Assembly: GCA_009925925.1 (NCBI GenBank)
Contig: RFQA01000009.1
Location: forward strand, 1-35,220
DNA length: 35,220 bases
Direction: 5' to 3'
Source of the DNA: Betaproteobacteria bacterium
Lineage (GTDB): Bacteria > Pseudomonadota > Gammaproteobacteria > Burkholderiales > Burkholderiaceae_C
In this document: one piece after another, positions 1 to 9,112 of the stretch
Layout of the letters: every line of letters begins with the position of its first letter
Position numbering within the stretch: the first letter of the stretch is position 1
Program-made: the position numbers and the translations under genes
The notes under the pieces: model-generated
Database searches by the model: none
What the model saw: the letters and a program-made list of their open reading frames with translations, nothing else
Told to the model about the DNA's origin: nothing

Positions 1-660
1 ATCGAAGCTGGGCGGGGCGCCCGCCACCACAAAGCGGTGCGGCACGCCGAACACCTCGAAGCTGCCGCTCCAGAACGGGCCCATTTCTACGGGGCAGTCC
101 ACCAAGGTGTCGTAGTCCGCGGCGCGGTAGAGGCCGAAGCCGGCTTTGTCGATGCGTACCGGCGCCAGTCCGGTAGCCAGCTGCCAGCCTTGAGTGCCTT
201 CCACCGTCAGCATTTCCAGCGTGTGCGGCAGGGCAGCGGCCTCGGGCACTTGCAAGCATAGGCTGGTGCCATTGAAAAAGCCGCGCTGCGCGTCCAGCCA
301 GGCGGTGCGCACGGAGGCGTCGAAAGCATAGACCTGGTAGCTCGCTTCCAGCGGCAGCTCCGGGCGGCAATTGGCTTGCCAAGTCGCCTTGTCCAGTTGA
401 TCAACTGCGACCCGCTTGCCGCCTTGGCGGCATTCCAACTTTTGCAGGTGCTTGGCAAATTCGCGCAGCAGGTAGCTACCCGGAATCCAGGCCGGCAGGC
501 GCAGCACCTGCTGACTGGCCGGCAACGCCACCGTCATGGTGACCCGGTAGAGGTGGGCATGCAGATCTGCCACTTCCACCCGGTAGTGCACTGCAGCCTG
601 AGGGGCAGGGGTCTTTGCCAAGGATTTGGCGGTCTGGGGGAACTTGGAGGAAGTTTTCAT
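1..660 (-). CDS. M61 family (glycyl aminopeptidase-like) metallopeptidase, N-terminal part; continues past the left edge
   Basis: Hand translation of the minus strand from ATG at 658-660: MKTSSKFPQTAKSLAKTPAPQAAVHYRVEVADLHAHLYRVTMTVALPASQQVLRLPAWIPGSYLLREFAKHLQKLECRQGGKRVAVDQ..., typical of the M61 N-terminal domain (PAWIPGSYLLREFAKH). Open to the window edge. Confidence 0.85.
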   Translation of the reverse strand, partial: MKTSSKFPQTAKSLAKTPAPQAAVHYRVEVADLHAHLYRVTMTVALPASQQVLRLPAWIPGSYLLREFAKHLQKLECRQGGKRVAVDQLDKATWQANCRPELPLEASYQVYAFDASVRTAWLDAQRGFFNGTSLCLQVPEAAALPHTLEMLTVEGTQGWQLATGLAPVRIDKAGFGLYRAADYDTLVDCPVEMGPFWSGSFEVFGVPHRFVVAGAPPSFD

Positions 661-685
661 GCCAAAACACCAGTTTGCGCCCGCC

Positions 686-718
686 GTATATTCGCGAGCA
701 GCTATGAATTCAGGAGCG
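686..718 (+). repeat. Dispersed intergenic repeat, copy 1 (GTATATTCGCGAGCAGCTATGAATTCAGGAGCG)
   Basis: Shares the core ATAT(T/G)CGCGAGCAGCTAT with copies near 13833-13868 and (inverted) 33401-33456; lies between the M61 gene and dsbC. Confidence 0.7.
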
Positions 719-760
719 TTTGTTCAGGAGCGGCTGTGAAAGGGCGGATGCTTGGGCGCC

Positions 761-1489
761 TCAGCCCTTGGCGTCTTTCAGATGCTTTTCAATTTGCTGG
801 GCGTCGATGGCACCCGGCACGCGGTTGCCGTCTTCAAACAGCAGGGTGGGCGTGCCTTGGATGCGGTAGGTCTTGCCGAACTCCACGTTGCGGGCCAGTG
901 GCGTGGTGTCGCACATAGCGGCAGCAGCTGGTGCGGGTTGGTCGCGCAGCATCCAGTCTTGCCAGGCGACCGCCTTGTCTTTGCTGCACCAGAGGGCCTT
1001 GGCCTTTTCGTTCGAGTCTGGTCCCAGGATGGGGTACAGGAACATGTAGACCGTCACGTTGTCGATCTTCTGCAGGTCACGCTCAAAGCGCTTGCAGTAG
1101 CCGCAGTTGGGGTCTTCAAACACAGCGAGCTTGCGCGAGCCGTTGCCCCGCACGATGGTGAAGGCGTCCTTGAACGGCAAGGTGTCGAACTTGATCGCTG
1201 TGAGCTTGTTGATGCGCTCTTCGGTCAAGTTGCGCAGGCCCTTGGTCTCAAACATGTTGCCCTGAATGAGGTAGTTGCCTTTGGCATCGGTGTAATAGAT
1301 CTCGGCGCCGTTGACGCGGACTTCGTACAGGCCCGGAATCTTGGAGGGGCGCACCTCATCAATCGCTTTGAGCTGGGGCACGCGTTTGGAAATGGCTTCA
1401 CGGATGGCGGCCTCTTGGGCGGTTGCGCCGGTGGTGAGGGCGGCCAAGGCCAAACCCAGGGTGACGGGGAACAAGCGGGTGAAATGCAT
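761..1489 (-). CDS. dsbC: Thiol:disulfide interchange protein DsbC (periplasmic disulfide isomerase)
   Basis: 242 aa, N-terminal signal peptide, CGYC active site (FEDPNCGYCKRFERDL), cis-Pro loop QGTPTLLFEDG. Confidence 0.93.
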   Translation of the reverse strand: MHFTRLFPVTLGLALAALTTGATAQEAAIREAISKRVPQLKAIDEVRPSKIPGLYEVRVNGAEIYYTDAKGNYLIQGNMFETKGLRNLTEERINKLTAIKFDTLPFKDAFTIVRGNGSRKLAVFEDPNCGYCKRFERDLQKIDNVTVYMFLYPILGPDSNEKAKALWCSKDKAVAWQDWMLRDQPAPAAAAMCDTTPLARNVEFGKTYRIQGTPTLLFEDGNRVPGAIDAQQIEKHLKDAKG

Positions 1490-1527
1490 AGGAGGAAAGT
1501 TCCGTTCAGAAAAGTTGGACTAAGGCC

Positions 1528-2655
1528 TTACAGGCCCATCGCGCGGCGGGCCACCCAGCGCTTCAAGGGCAGAAGGTTGTCAAAGCCCCGCATGCCCCAG
1601 CTGCGTGCACTTTGCACCAGTCCATGGGGATGTGAAAACAGTTGTTGCAAGGAATCGCCACTGCCCCCCACCATCGCGAACTCGGCTTTGCGGGCCCGCT
1701 CGTAGTGGCGCAGCAGGCGCATGTCGTCCACCGTGCGCCAGTAGCCGCGGCCATCCAGCACCTTCACCAGCTCGGCCACGTCGCCCAATCCGAGGTTCAG
1801 GCCTTGGCCCGCCAAGGGATGTACGTTGTGCGCAGCGTCACCGGCCAGCACCCAGGCACGTGATGCGCCCGCGATAGTGGCCATGCCTGCCCAGCGCCGT
1901 GCCACAGCATGTTGCAGGGACCAGCTGGCCCGGCGACTGGTCAGGCGCAAGCTGCCCACGGCCATGCGGGTGGCGGTTTGCAATGCGTCGGTAAATTCCA
2001 TGTCAAGGCTGTTCAGCAGGTGTTGTGCACGCTCGGGACTGACTGACCACACCAGGGCGTGGAAGTTCCCCTGTGCTCCGCCCATCGGCAATAGTGCGGT
2101 AATTTCGCCTTCACTGAACCACTGGCGCGCAGTCTGTCCGTGAGGGAGCTCGCTCTCCAAGCGGGCAGCGACTGCCCATTGGTCATAACGGTGCACGTCG
2201 AATTCGACGCCGAATTCATCGCGCGTGGTGCTAGAGCGGCCTTCACATACGACGGTGAGGGTGGCGGGCTGGGGCGTGTCGACGACAGTGATCAGGGGCT
2301 GAAACTGCACGGCTTGCGCCAGTTGCTGCTCCAGCACGGGCACATCGACAATCCAGTTAAGTGCCTCAGCCCCTTGGTCTGCTGCCGCAAAGTTCACTTG
2401 GGCTTGGGCATCCGCTTCGATCTGCATGTGCAGGACAGGGGTGGCGCTGTCTCCTGCGGGCCAGCAACGCACCGCTTCCAACAGTGCGCAAGATTGTTGA
2501 TTGAGTGCGTAGGCACGCACATCAGCGTCTGCCGCCGGGTTACCGGCATCGGTCACTACCAGGGCAACCTTCAAGCGTTTGGCCGCCAGATGCAGCGCCA
2601 GCGTGCGCCCCACAATGCCAGCGCCACGGATACAAATGTCATAGGTTTGGGCCAT
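1528..2655 (-). CDS. UbiH/UbiF/VisC-family FAD-dependent hydroxylase (ubiquinone biosynthesis-like)
   Basis: Start at MAQTYDICIRGAGIVGRTLALHLA (Rossmann GxGxxG) and GDAAHNVHPLAGQGLNLGLGDV motif characteristic of the UbiH/COQ6 family. Confidence 0.88.
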   Translation of the reverse strand: MAQTYDICIRGAGIVGRTLALHLAAKRLKVALVVTDAGNPAADADVRAYALNQQSCALLEAVRCWPAGDSATPVLHMQIEADAQAQVNFAAADQGAEALNWIVDVPVLEQQLAQAVQFQPLITVVDTPQPATLTVVCEGRSSTTRDEFGVEFDVHRYDQWAVAARLESELPHGQTARQWFSEGEITALLPMGGAQGNFHALVWSVSPERAQHLLNSLDMEFTDALQTATRMAVGSLRLTSRRASWSLQHAVARRWAGMATIAGASRAWVLAGDAAHNVHPLAGQGLNLGLGDVAELVKVLDGRGYWRTVDDMRLLRHYERARKAEFAMVGGSGDSLQQLFSHPHGLVQSARSWGMRGFDNLLPLKRWVARRAMGL

Positions 2656-2710
2656 GCGGGCATTGTAGGAGGCTGTGCACAATGCAGGCTCTATGCACCA
2701 GGAAAGCCCC

Positions 2711-3511
2711 ATGACCGACAGTTTCACCCCCGATGTGCACGGCCACATTGCCGCTTTGATGATTTACCCGGTGAAATCACTCGCTGGAATCTCGGTGATG
2801 GAGGCCCGTCTGCTGGAGACCGGCCTGGAGTGGGACCGTCACTGGATGGTGGTGGACGCAGAGGGCCTGTTCCTGACGCAGCGCGAATGCTCGCGGATGG
2901 CTTGGGTGCAACCCCGCATCACAGCCAATGCCTTGGAGCTGCACGGACCAGGATTGGAGCCTCTTGTGGTGCCGCTGCAAGCGCGAGGCCCTTTGTGCCG
3001 CGTGCAGGTGTGGGATGACACGTTGGATGCCATGGACATGGGGGAGGACGCCGCTTTGTGGTTGCAGCAAGTATTGGGCGAGCCCGGTGTACGGCTGGTG
3101 CGCTTTGCTCCGCAGGTGCAACGTCCGTGCAGCACGCGCTGGACAGGCGGTGCACCCAGCCACACCCAGTTTGCCGACGGCTACCCGGTGTTGGTGACTA
3201 CCGATGCTTCCATGGATCCCCTCAACGCCCGACTGGCCGCCGCCGGATTAGCCCCTGTCGGGATAAGCCGCTTCCGACCCAACCTGGTTCTGGGTGGGCT
3301 GGATGCGCATGATGAAGATCACCTCACGGTGCTGGAAGTGGAGATGGACGCAGAGCGTCAAATCCGTCCCCGTCTGGCCTTGGTCAAGCCCTGTGCCCGC
3401 TGCCCGATTCCAAACATTGATCCCGTCACGGCTCAAAGCCATCCGGGCGTCGGTGACGCCTTGATGGCCTACCGGCAGGATGCCCGGGTGAACGGCGCGA
3501 GCACGGAATGA
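2711..3511 (+). CDS. MOSC domain-containing protein (MOSC N-terminal beta-barrel plus MOSC domain)
   Basis: MTDSFTPDVHGHIAALMIYPVKSLAGISVMEARLLETGLEWDRHWMVVD...; YPVKSL...GLxWDRxWMVVD and KPCARCPIPNIDP motifs. ORF is open from 2675; M at 2711 is the most plausible start. Confidence 0.88.
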   Translation: MTDSFTPDVHGHIAALMIYPVKSLAGISVMEARLLETGLEWDRHWMVVDAEGLFLTQRECSRMAWVQPRITANALELHGPGLEPLVVPLQARGPLCRVQVWDDTLDAMDMGEDAALWLQQVLGEPGVRLVRFAPQVQRPCSTRWTGGAPSHTQFADGYPVLVTTDASMDPLNARLAAAGLAPVGISRFRPNLVLGGLDAHDEDHLTVLEVEMDAERQIRPRLALVKPCARCPIPNIDPVTAQSHPGVGDALMAYRQDARVNGASTE

Positions 3512-5307
3512 GGCGTGAGAGGTGCTCTGTCTGAGTTGCCGTCATCTTTGGAGGGCAGGGCTGCAGGCATCGTTGGTGCAGGCTCCAGGAAGCGAATGGG
3601 GCGACGGGTGCGGGGAGACATGCCGTGCAAAACGTCTTGCAGCTCTTGCAGGACTGTGCGCTTGTCGGCGACTACCTCGGTCAACAGGGCACAGCTGATG
3701 TGAAATTGCAGCGTGACTTCCGGGCGCAGTCCGGGCAGTGGGATCAGGCCGGAGGCCACCAGGCGGACCATGCGCTCGGTGAGTTCCTGGCGTGATGCCA
3801 CTCCGTCAAGCACCAAGCCGAAGCGGGCCGTATCGACGCGGCCAGCGGGATCCACGTCGCGCAATACGCGGTGAAGTTTGACGGCCGCACGCAAAAGGCA
3901 TTGTTCGGCAATAGCGTCACCATAAGACTCACGCAAGTAGCTGTAGTTCACCACTTCCACCATCACGATGGCCGATGGCTCCCTGTTCTGGCGCGAACGC
4001 TTTATCGCCAGCTCTACCTGGGTATCGAACAGCGGGCGGGTCAACAGGCCGGTCAGCGCATCCTGCGTGGGAAGCGCATCTGCCCGCTCCTGAACTTCGC
4101 GCCGTTCCCGGGCGCGCAAATGCAGCGCTTGCTGTAACAAGGGAACCGACAAGGCCACCGCTGCCACCATCAGGTAGCGGGACTGCCACCAGGCAGGGAG
4201 CAATTGCAACATTTGCAGCCCGATGTAAACGGTCACTGCGGCGTTAGGGATGTATGCGATCGTTAACCATCGGCCCACCGCATGTCCGCGTCGCCAGGTC
4301 TGTAGAGTCGCCACCAACAGCAGCAATGGGCTGAGGGTGAGGTAGACCGCATTGAATATGTCAGCCACGTTGCGGTCGACGGCAACACCTAGCAGTGCGA
4401 TGGGAATGCCGAAGCCTGCAACCCCATGGACAGCTTGCGACAGACGCGGGAAGCCCGCATCCAACGAGGTGATGTGTCGCACGAAGATAAGTGTCGCACC
4501 CAAGCCCAGAATGGGCATGCTGAAGTGGGTGTAGTTGGACCAGGCGGGGGATTGGGGCCACAACCACAAACCCGAAAGTCCTGTCATGCAGCTCACCACG
4601 ACCGCCATACCTGCGGCATAGAGCGTGTACCAACCATCGTCCGCGCTGCGGCTCTGCAAGTAGTGGATGGCGCACACGCCCACCAGCATGATGAGTGCTC
4701 CAAACAGCCCGCCCAGCAGCAGATGCTCCAGTTCCCTTTGGCTGTTGCGTTTGCTTTCGGTCGCGATCATTAGCGGCATCAGCGTGGGCTTGAAATTGCG
4801 GAGCTCTAAATAGATGTCATAAGCCCCTTCCGCCGGTACGTCGAGCTTGAAGTCGGCGTAGAGCGCAGGCCGGCTCCAGTTGTCGACTGGCAAGGTGTCT
4901 CCGGCCACCTGACGGGTCCAGGCGCCTTGTCCATCAGGTTGGTACAGTGCCGCGAAATCCAGGTAAGGCAGGGGAATGGCCAATGTCCACTTGGCCGTGG
5001 AGCGCGCATCACGCGCAAGACTCAGGCGCACCCAGACAGCATTGCCTTCCCGCAAGGGCAGGCTGCGTGCGGTGCTGGCCGGGCTGAAGCGGTTACGGTC
5101 CCGTTTGAGGATCTCGTCAATATTGCTTCTGCCATCCGGATCCACCAGGAAAGCCAGAGAGTCCTGTAGCCGGAAACTCCCTACGTTGTCGTCCAGTGTG
5201 TAAACGGTTTGCGCGCCCGCGTTGTGGCTGAACAGTGCCGCCCAGCACAGGATGACCATCGCCAGAGCGCGACGGGCGAGAGTGTGTGAGCGGGTGAGGT
5301 GTGTCAT
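3469..5307 (-). CDS. 7TMR-DISM receptor with C-terminal degenerate GGDEF domain (paralogue A)
   Basis: 612 aa; signal peptide, periplasmic DISM extracellular domain, about 7 TM helices, then PTQDALTGLLTRPLF...GDAIAEQCLLRAAVKLHRVLRDVDPAGRVDTARFGLVLDG. The GGDEF position reads DTARF. Confidence 0.85.
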   Translation of the reverse strand: MTHLTRSHTLARRALAMVILCWAALFSHNAGAQTVYTLDDNVGSFRLQDSLAFLVDPDGRSNIDEILKRDRNRFSPASTARSLPLREGNAVWVRLSLARDARSTAKWTLAIPLPYLDFAALYQPDGQGAWTRQVAGDTLPVDNWSRPALYADFKLDVPAEGAYDIYLELRNFKPTLMPLMIATESKRNSQRELEHLLLGGLFGALIMLVGVCAIHYLQSRSADDGWYTLYAAGMAVVVSCMTGLSGLWLWPQSPAWSNYTHFSMPILGLGATLIFVRHITSLDAGFPRLSQAVHGVAGFGIPIALLGVAVDRNVADIFNAVYLTLSPLLLLVATLQTWRRGHAVGRWLTIAYIPNAAVTVYIGLQMLQLLPAWWQSRYLMVAAVALSVPLLQQALHLRARERREVQERADALPTQDALTGLLTRPLFDTQVELAIKRSRQNREPSAIVMVEVVNYSYLRESYGDAIAEQCLLRAAVKLHRVLRDVDPAGRVDTARFGLVLDGVASRQELTERMVRLVASGLIPLPGLRPEVTLQFHISCALLTEVVADKRTVLQELQDVLHGMSPRTRRPIRFLEPAPTMPAALPSKDDGNSDRAPLTPHSVLAPFTRASCR

Positions 5308-7058
5308 GCGGACAACGAGGAGCGCAAGCTCGCGACTTGGGTGGGTACGGGTTCGAGAAAGCGGATGGGTCGGCGGGTGCGGGGTGAGATGCCTGCCAAT
5401 ACTTCAGCCAATTCGTCGAGGGCCTTGGCGGGGGCAATCGGATTTTCCTGGAGCAGTACACAGGCGGCTTGGAACTGCAGCGTCACTTCCGGCTGCAAGC
5501 CCTGCAAGGGTATCAGACCGGATGCCACCAGCTTCACCAAACGCTCTGTGACGGCTTGCCGGGAGGCCACGCCTTCCATCAGCATGGCAAAGCGGGCACT
5601 GCCTACGCGGGCCGCCGGATCCACATCGCGCAGTACCCGGTGCAGCTTGATCACGGCGCGCAAGAGGCACTGTTCGGCGATCGGGTCCCCCATGCTGCTG
5701 CGGATATGTTCGTGGTTTACCACGGTCACCAGCACCAAAGCCACGGGCTCGCGCCCGCTGATCGCCCGCTGGTAGCCATCTTCCAGGTGGGATTGAAATG
5801 CGTCGGGGGTGAGCAAACCTGTCAAAGCATCTTGAGTGGGCAGGTGCTCTGCCCGGGCGGCAATTTCCTTGCGGTCATGGGTAGCACGACCCAATGCATA
5901 GACCAGTGCCGGCACGGAAGCGGCCACGGTGAGCGTCAGCAGATATCGCAATGGCCAGAAGGCAGGCAGGTAGCCCCCGGCCTCCAGGGTCATCCACAAC
6001 ACCATGCCGAACTGCGGGGTGTACGTCCACAACAGCCAGGCCCCCAGTGGAGAGCCGGTGCGCCAATTGAGCCATGTGGCGGCAAGGCCCATGGCGGTGC
6101 CCACCAAGAGTGTCCCTCCGGCAATCAGGTCCGCAGTGGAGCGATCCACCACCACATAGCTGAATACAGAGGCCAACGAAGCCCATGCCATCACCTGTAA
6201 TGCACGATCAAACTGCGGGTGGTGGGTGTTCAGTGCGTAGAGGTGTCGACCGAACAGCAACGCCCCCCCGAGGGCGGTGACCGGTAGCACGCTGTTGGCG
6301 TAATCAGCCCAGGCTGGCGCGTCGGTCCATATCAAGGCATTCAGTACGCCATTGAATTGGCTCAGAGCCGTGACGATCAGCACGCTGTATAGCGCTGCGC
6401 CCAGGTCAGAAATGTTACGGAACTCCGCATACCGCATCAGTGAAAGCACGGTCAGTGTGAGCACCAAGCCGAACACCAGCCCGAGCACGATGCTTTCCAT
6501 CAAGCGTTGCGCTTCGCGCACGCTGGCAGGACTTATGCGCAGTGGCAGGGGGAGCGGTTTGAAGTTGCGCACTTGCAGCAGCAGGTCCTGGGGCTGACCT
6601 GCCGGAAGGTTTAGCTCGAACTCCGGATACAAGCCGCGGATGGCCCAATGGGTTTGGGAATGCGTATCCCCGGCGGTTTGCGGGTACCAGGCTCCATTAC
6701 GCAGCTCGTACAGAGTGACGTAGTCTAGGTAAGGCTGCGGAATGTTGAGGACCCAGCGAGACGTATTCCCGGCTGCCCGCACTACGCGCATCTTGATCCA
6801 CAAGGTGTTGCTCTCGTTCAGGCTAGCGACCTGAGTTGTGGGAATGGTTTCAAAAGGGGCGGTCAGTGCATTCTTGACGTCTGCCGTGCGGCCGTTTTCC
6901 AGCCATTGCAATGTGCGGCCTTGGACTGTCACGCAGGTGGTGCCGTTACCGAGTACCAGTGTGTCTGGGGGAGCGGTTTCCGCGGCACTGGCGCTCCAGC
7001 CACCCACCCCTATCCAGAGTGCCAGCGTCACCAACAGGCGAGGAAACAGGTATGGCAT
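5304..7058 (-). CDS. 7TMR-DISM receptor with C-terminal degenerate GGDEF domain (paralogue B)
   Basis: 584 aa, same architecture; PTQDALTGLLTPDAF...GDPIAEQCLLRAVIKLHRVLRDVDPAARVGSARFAMLMEG. The GGDEF position reads GSARF. Overlaps the downstream paralogue by ATGA. Confidence 0.85.
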   Translation of the reverse strand: MPYLFPRLLVTLALWIGVGGWSASAAETAPPDTLVLGNGTTCVTVQGRTLQWLENGRTADVKNALTAPFETIPTTQVASLNESNTLWIKMRVVRAAGNTSRWVLNIPQPYLDYVTLYELRNGAWYPQTAGDTHSQTHWAIRGLYPEFELNLPAGQPQDLLLQVRNFKPLPLPLRISPASVREAQRLMESIVLGLVFGLVLTLTVLSLMRYAEFRNISDLGAALYSVLIVTALSQFNGVLNALIWTDAPAWADYANSVLPVTALGGALLFGRHLYALNTHHPQFDRALQVMAWASLASVFSYVVVDRSTADLIAGGTLLVGTAMGLAATWLNWRTGSPLGAWLLWTYTPQFGMVLWMTLEAGGYLPAFWPLRYLLTLTVAASVPALVYALGRATHDRKEIAARAEHLPTQDALTGLLTPDAFQSHLEDGYQRAISGREPVALVLVTVVNHEHIRSSMGDPIAEQCLLRAVIKLHRVLRDVDPAARVGSARFAMLMEGVASRQAVTERLVKLVASGLIPLQGLQPEVTLQFQAACVLLQENPIAPAKALDELAEVLAGISPRTRRPIRFLEPVPTQVASLRSSLSA

Positions 7059-7089
7059 ACACTTGGCACCCAGTTTTTAGAGGTTTGTT

Positions 7090-8181
7090 ATGAGTTTGAA
7101 GTGTGGCATTGTAGGCCTGCCCAACGTGGGCAAAAGTACCCTTTTTAACGCCTTGACCAAGGCGGGCATTGCTGCAGAAAACTACCCGTTTTGCACGATC
7201 GAGCCCAACGTGGGCGTGGTGGAAGTACCTGATCCGCGCCTGCAACAATTGGCGGACATCATCACCCCCGAGCGCATTGTTCCTGCCATCGTGGAGTTTG
7301 TGGACATTGCCGGCTTGGTGGCAGGCGCCAGCACCGGCGAAGGCTTGGGCAACAAGTTCCTGGCGCACATCCGTGAAACAGATGCCACCATCAATGTGGT
7401 CCGTTGCTTCGAAGACGACAACGTGATTCACGTGGCTGGCAAAGTAGACCCGATTGCCGACATCGAAGTTATCCAGACGGAGCTGTGCCTGGCGGACTTG
7501 GGTGCTGTCGAAAAAGCTTTGCACCGTGTGACCAAGCTGGCGCGCTCCGGCGACAAAGAGTCCGTCAAACTGGTGTCTATCCTGGAGCGTTGTCAGGCTG
7601 CATTGAACGATGCCAAGCCCGTTCGCACGATTGATTTCAGCAAAGAAGAGTTGCCTTTGTTGAAGCAGTTCTTCCTGATCACGGCCAAGCCCGCTATGTT
7701 TGTGGCGAACGTATCGGAAGACGGCTTTGAAAACAACCCGCTGCTGGACCGATTGACCGCTTTTGCCAAGGCACAAGGTGCCCCGGTAGTGGCCATTTGC
7801 GCCAAGATGGAAGCGGAACTCTCCGAGATGGATGATGCGGACCGCTTGGAGTTCTTGAAAGAACTGGGTCAGTCCGAGCCAGGCCTGAACCGATTGATCC
7901 GCTCCGCCTACAGCTTGTTGGGCCTGCAGACCTATTTCACAGCGGGCGTAAAAGAAGTGCGCGCTTGGACCATCCATGTGGGAGACACCGGCCCCCAAGC
8001 TGCTGGCGTGATTCACACCGATTTCGAAAAGGGCTACATCCGTGCCCAGACCATCGCGTTTGACGATTTCATCGCTTTCAAGGGCGAACAGGGTGCCAAA
8101 GATGCCGGCAAGATGCGCGCCGAAGGCAAGGAATACGTCGTCAAGGACGGCGACGTGATGAACTTCCTGTTCAGTTCCTGA
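7090..8181 (+). CDS. ychF: Redox-regulated ATPase / Obg-like GTPase YchF
   Basis: 363 aa [50 protein letters not shown]... ends ...[19 protein letters not shown] (canonical YchF). Confidence 0.97.
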   Translation: MSLKCGIVGLPNVGKSTLFNALTKAGIAAENYPFCTIEPNVGVVEVPDPRLQQLADIITPERIVPAIVEFVDIAGLVAGASTGEGLGNKFLAHIRETDATINVVRCFEDDNVIHVAGKVDPIADIEVIQTELCLADLGAVEKALHRVTKLARSGDKESVKLVSILERCQAALNDAKPVRTIDFSKEELPLLKQFFLITAKPAMFVANVSEDGFENNPLLDRLTAFAKAQGAPVVAICAKMEAELSEMDDADRLEFLKELGQSEPGLNRLIRSAYSLLGLQTYFTAGVKEVRAWTIHVGDTGPQAAGVIHTDFEKGYIRAQTIAFDDFIAFKGEQGAKDAGKMRAEGKEYVVKDGDVMNFLFSS

Positions 8182-8203
8182 TGCATCTTTTCACGGACAT
8201 CAT

Positions 8204-9100
8204 GTGACCCTGTCGTATGACTGGTTGGCCCTGGGAGCAGCGGCCTGCTGGGCCCTCACCGGGCTGATATCCGCTCCGCAAGCGCGCCATTTGGGCGCGT
8301 TTGCGTTTACGCGCTGGCGCATGGGGCTGGTCTTCGTCATGTTGGCTCCCGTGGTGCTCTTCAATGGCGCGTGGCACAGCATTTCAGGGGCCCAAGCCTT
8401 GGTCTTGATCGCCAGTGGTCTCATAGGCATTTTTGTGGGTGACACCGCCCTGTTTGCCTCCATGAATCGTCTGGGCCCCCGCCGCACGGGCGTTTTGTTT
8501 GCCACTCATGCGCTCTTTAGCGCGCTGCTGGGTTTTCTGGTGCTGGATGAACGCATGGGCACTCAAGCAATATTGGGCGGGGCATTGGTAGTGGGCGGCG
8601 TGATGACAGCCATTGCGCTGGGGTCGCGCAAGGACGAGTCGCATGCGTTGGAGCAGATCCGTGGCCACGTGCCTTCGGGTGTGGCATTGGGGTTGGTTGC
8701 GGCGCTGTGCCAGGCGACCGGGTCTCTGATAGCCAAGCCGGTGATGGCCTCGGGTGTGGACCCTGTGGCTGCTACGGTGCTGAGAGTCGGCGCGACCTGT
8801 GCCGCGCATTTGGTGCTGTTATGGGGAGGGGCCCAGGTGGCTCGCACTCAAAACCCTTTGTCTTGGCCCGTGGTGGCAAAAGTGGCACTGAGCGGGATGA
8901 TCGGCATGGGGCTGGGCATGAGCCTGATCTTGCTGGCCCTGCAGCATGGCAATGTAGGCATGGTCGGGATTTTGTCCTCTGTGTCACCGGTGCTGGTGCT
9001 ACCGTTGCTGTGGTGGCACCTTGGCAGAGCGCCCGCAAAGGGCGCCTGGTGGGGCGCAGGTCTCACCGTGGTGGGCACGATTCTGGTTCTGATCCGTTAA
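8204..9100 (+). CDS. EamA/DMT-family transporter
   Basis: GTG start; 298 aa with about 10 hydrophobic segments and internal duplication typical of EamA proteins. Confidence 0.85.
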   Translation: MTLSYDWLALGAAACWALTGLISAPQARHLGAFAFTRWRMGLVFVMLAPVVLFNGAWHSISGAQALVLIASGLIGIFVGDTALFASMNRLGPRRTGVLFATHALFSALLGFLVLDERMGTQAILGGALVVGGVMTAIALGSRKDESHALEQIRGHVPSGVALGLVAALCQATGSLIAKPVMASGVDPVAATVLRVGATCAAHLVLLWGGAQVARTQNPLSWPVVAKVALSGMIGMGLGMSLILLALQHGNVGMVGILSSVSPVLVLPLLWWHLGRAPAKGAWWGAGLTVVGTILVLIR

Positions 9101-9112
9101 AGGAAACATCGC

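Noticed and set aside
752-1705. 317-aa + ORF opposite dsbC
   Set aside because: Antisense to dsbC with its CGYC motif; composition typical of shadow ORFs.
6946-8016. 356-aa minus ORF opposite ychF
   Set aside because: Antisense to ychF, which is unambiguous.
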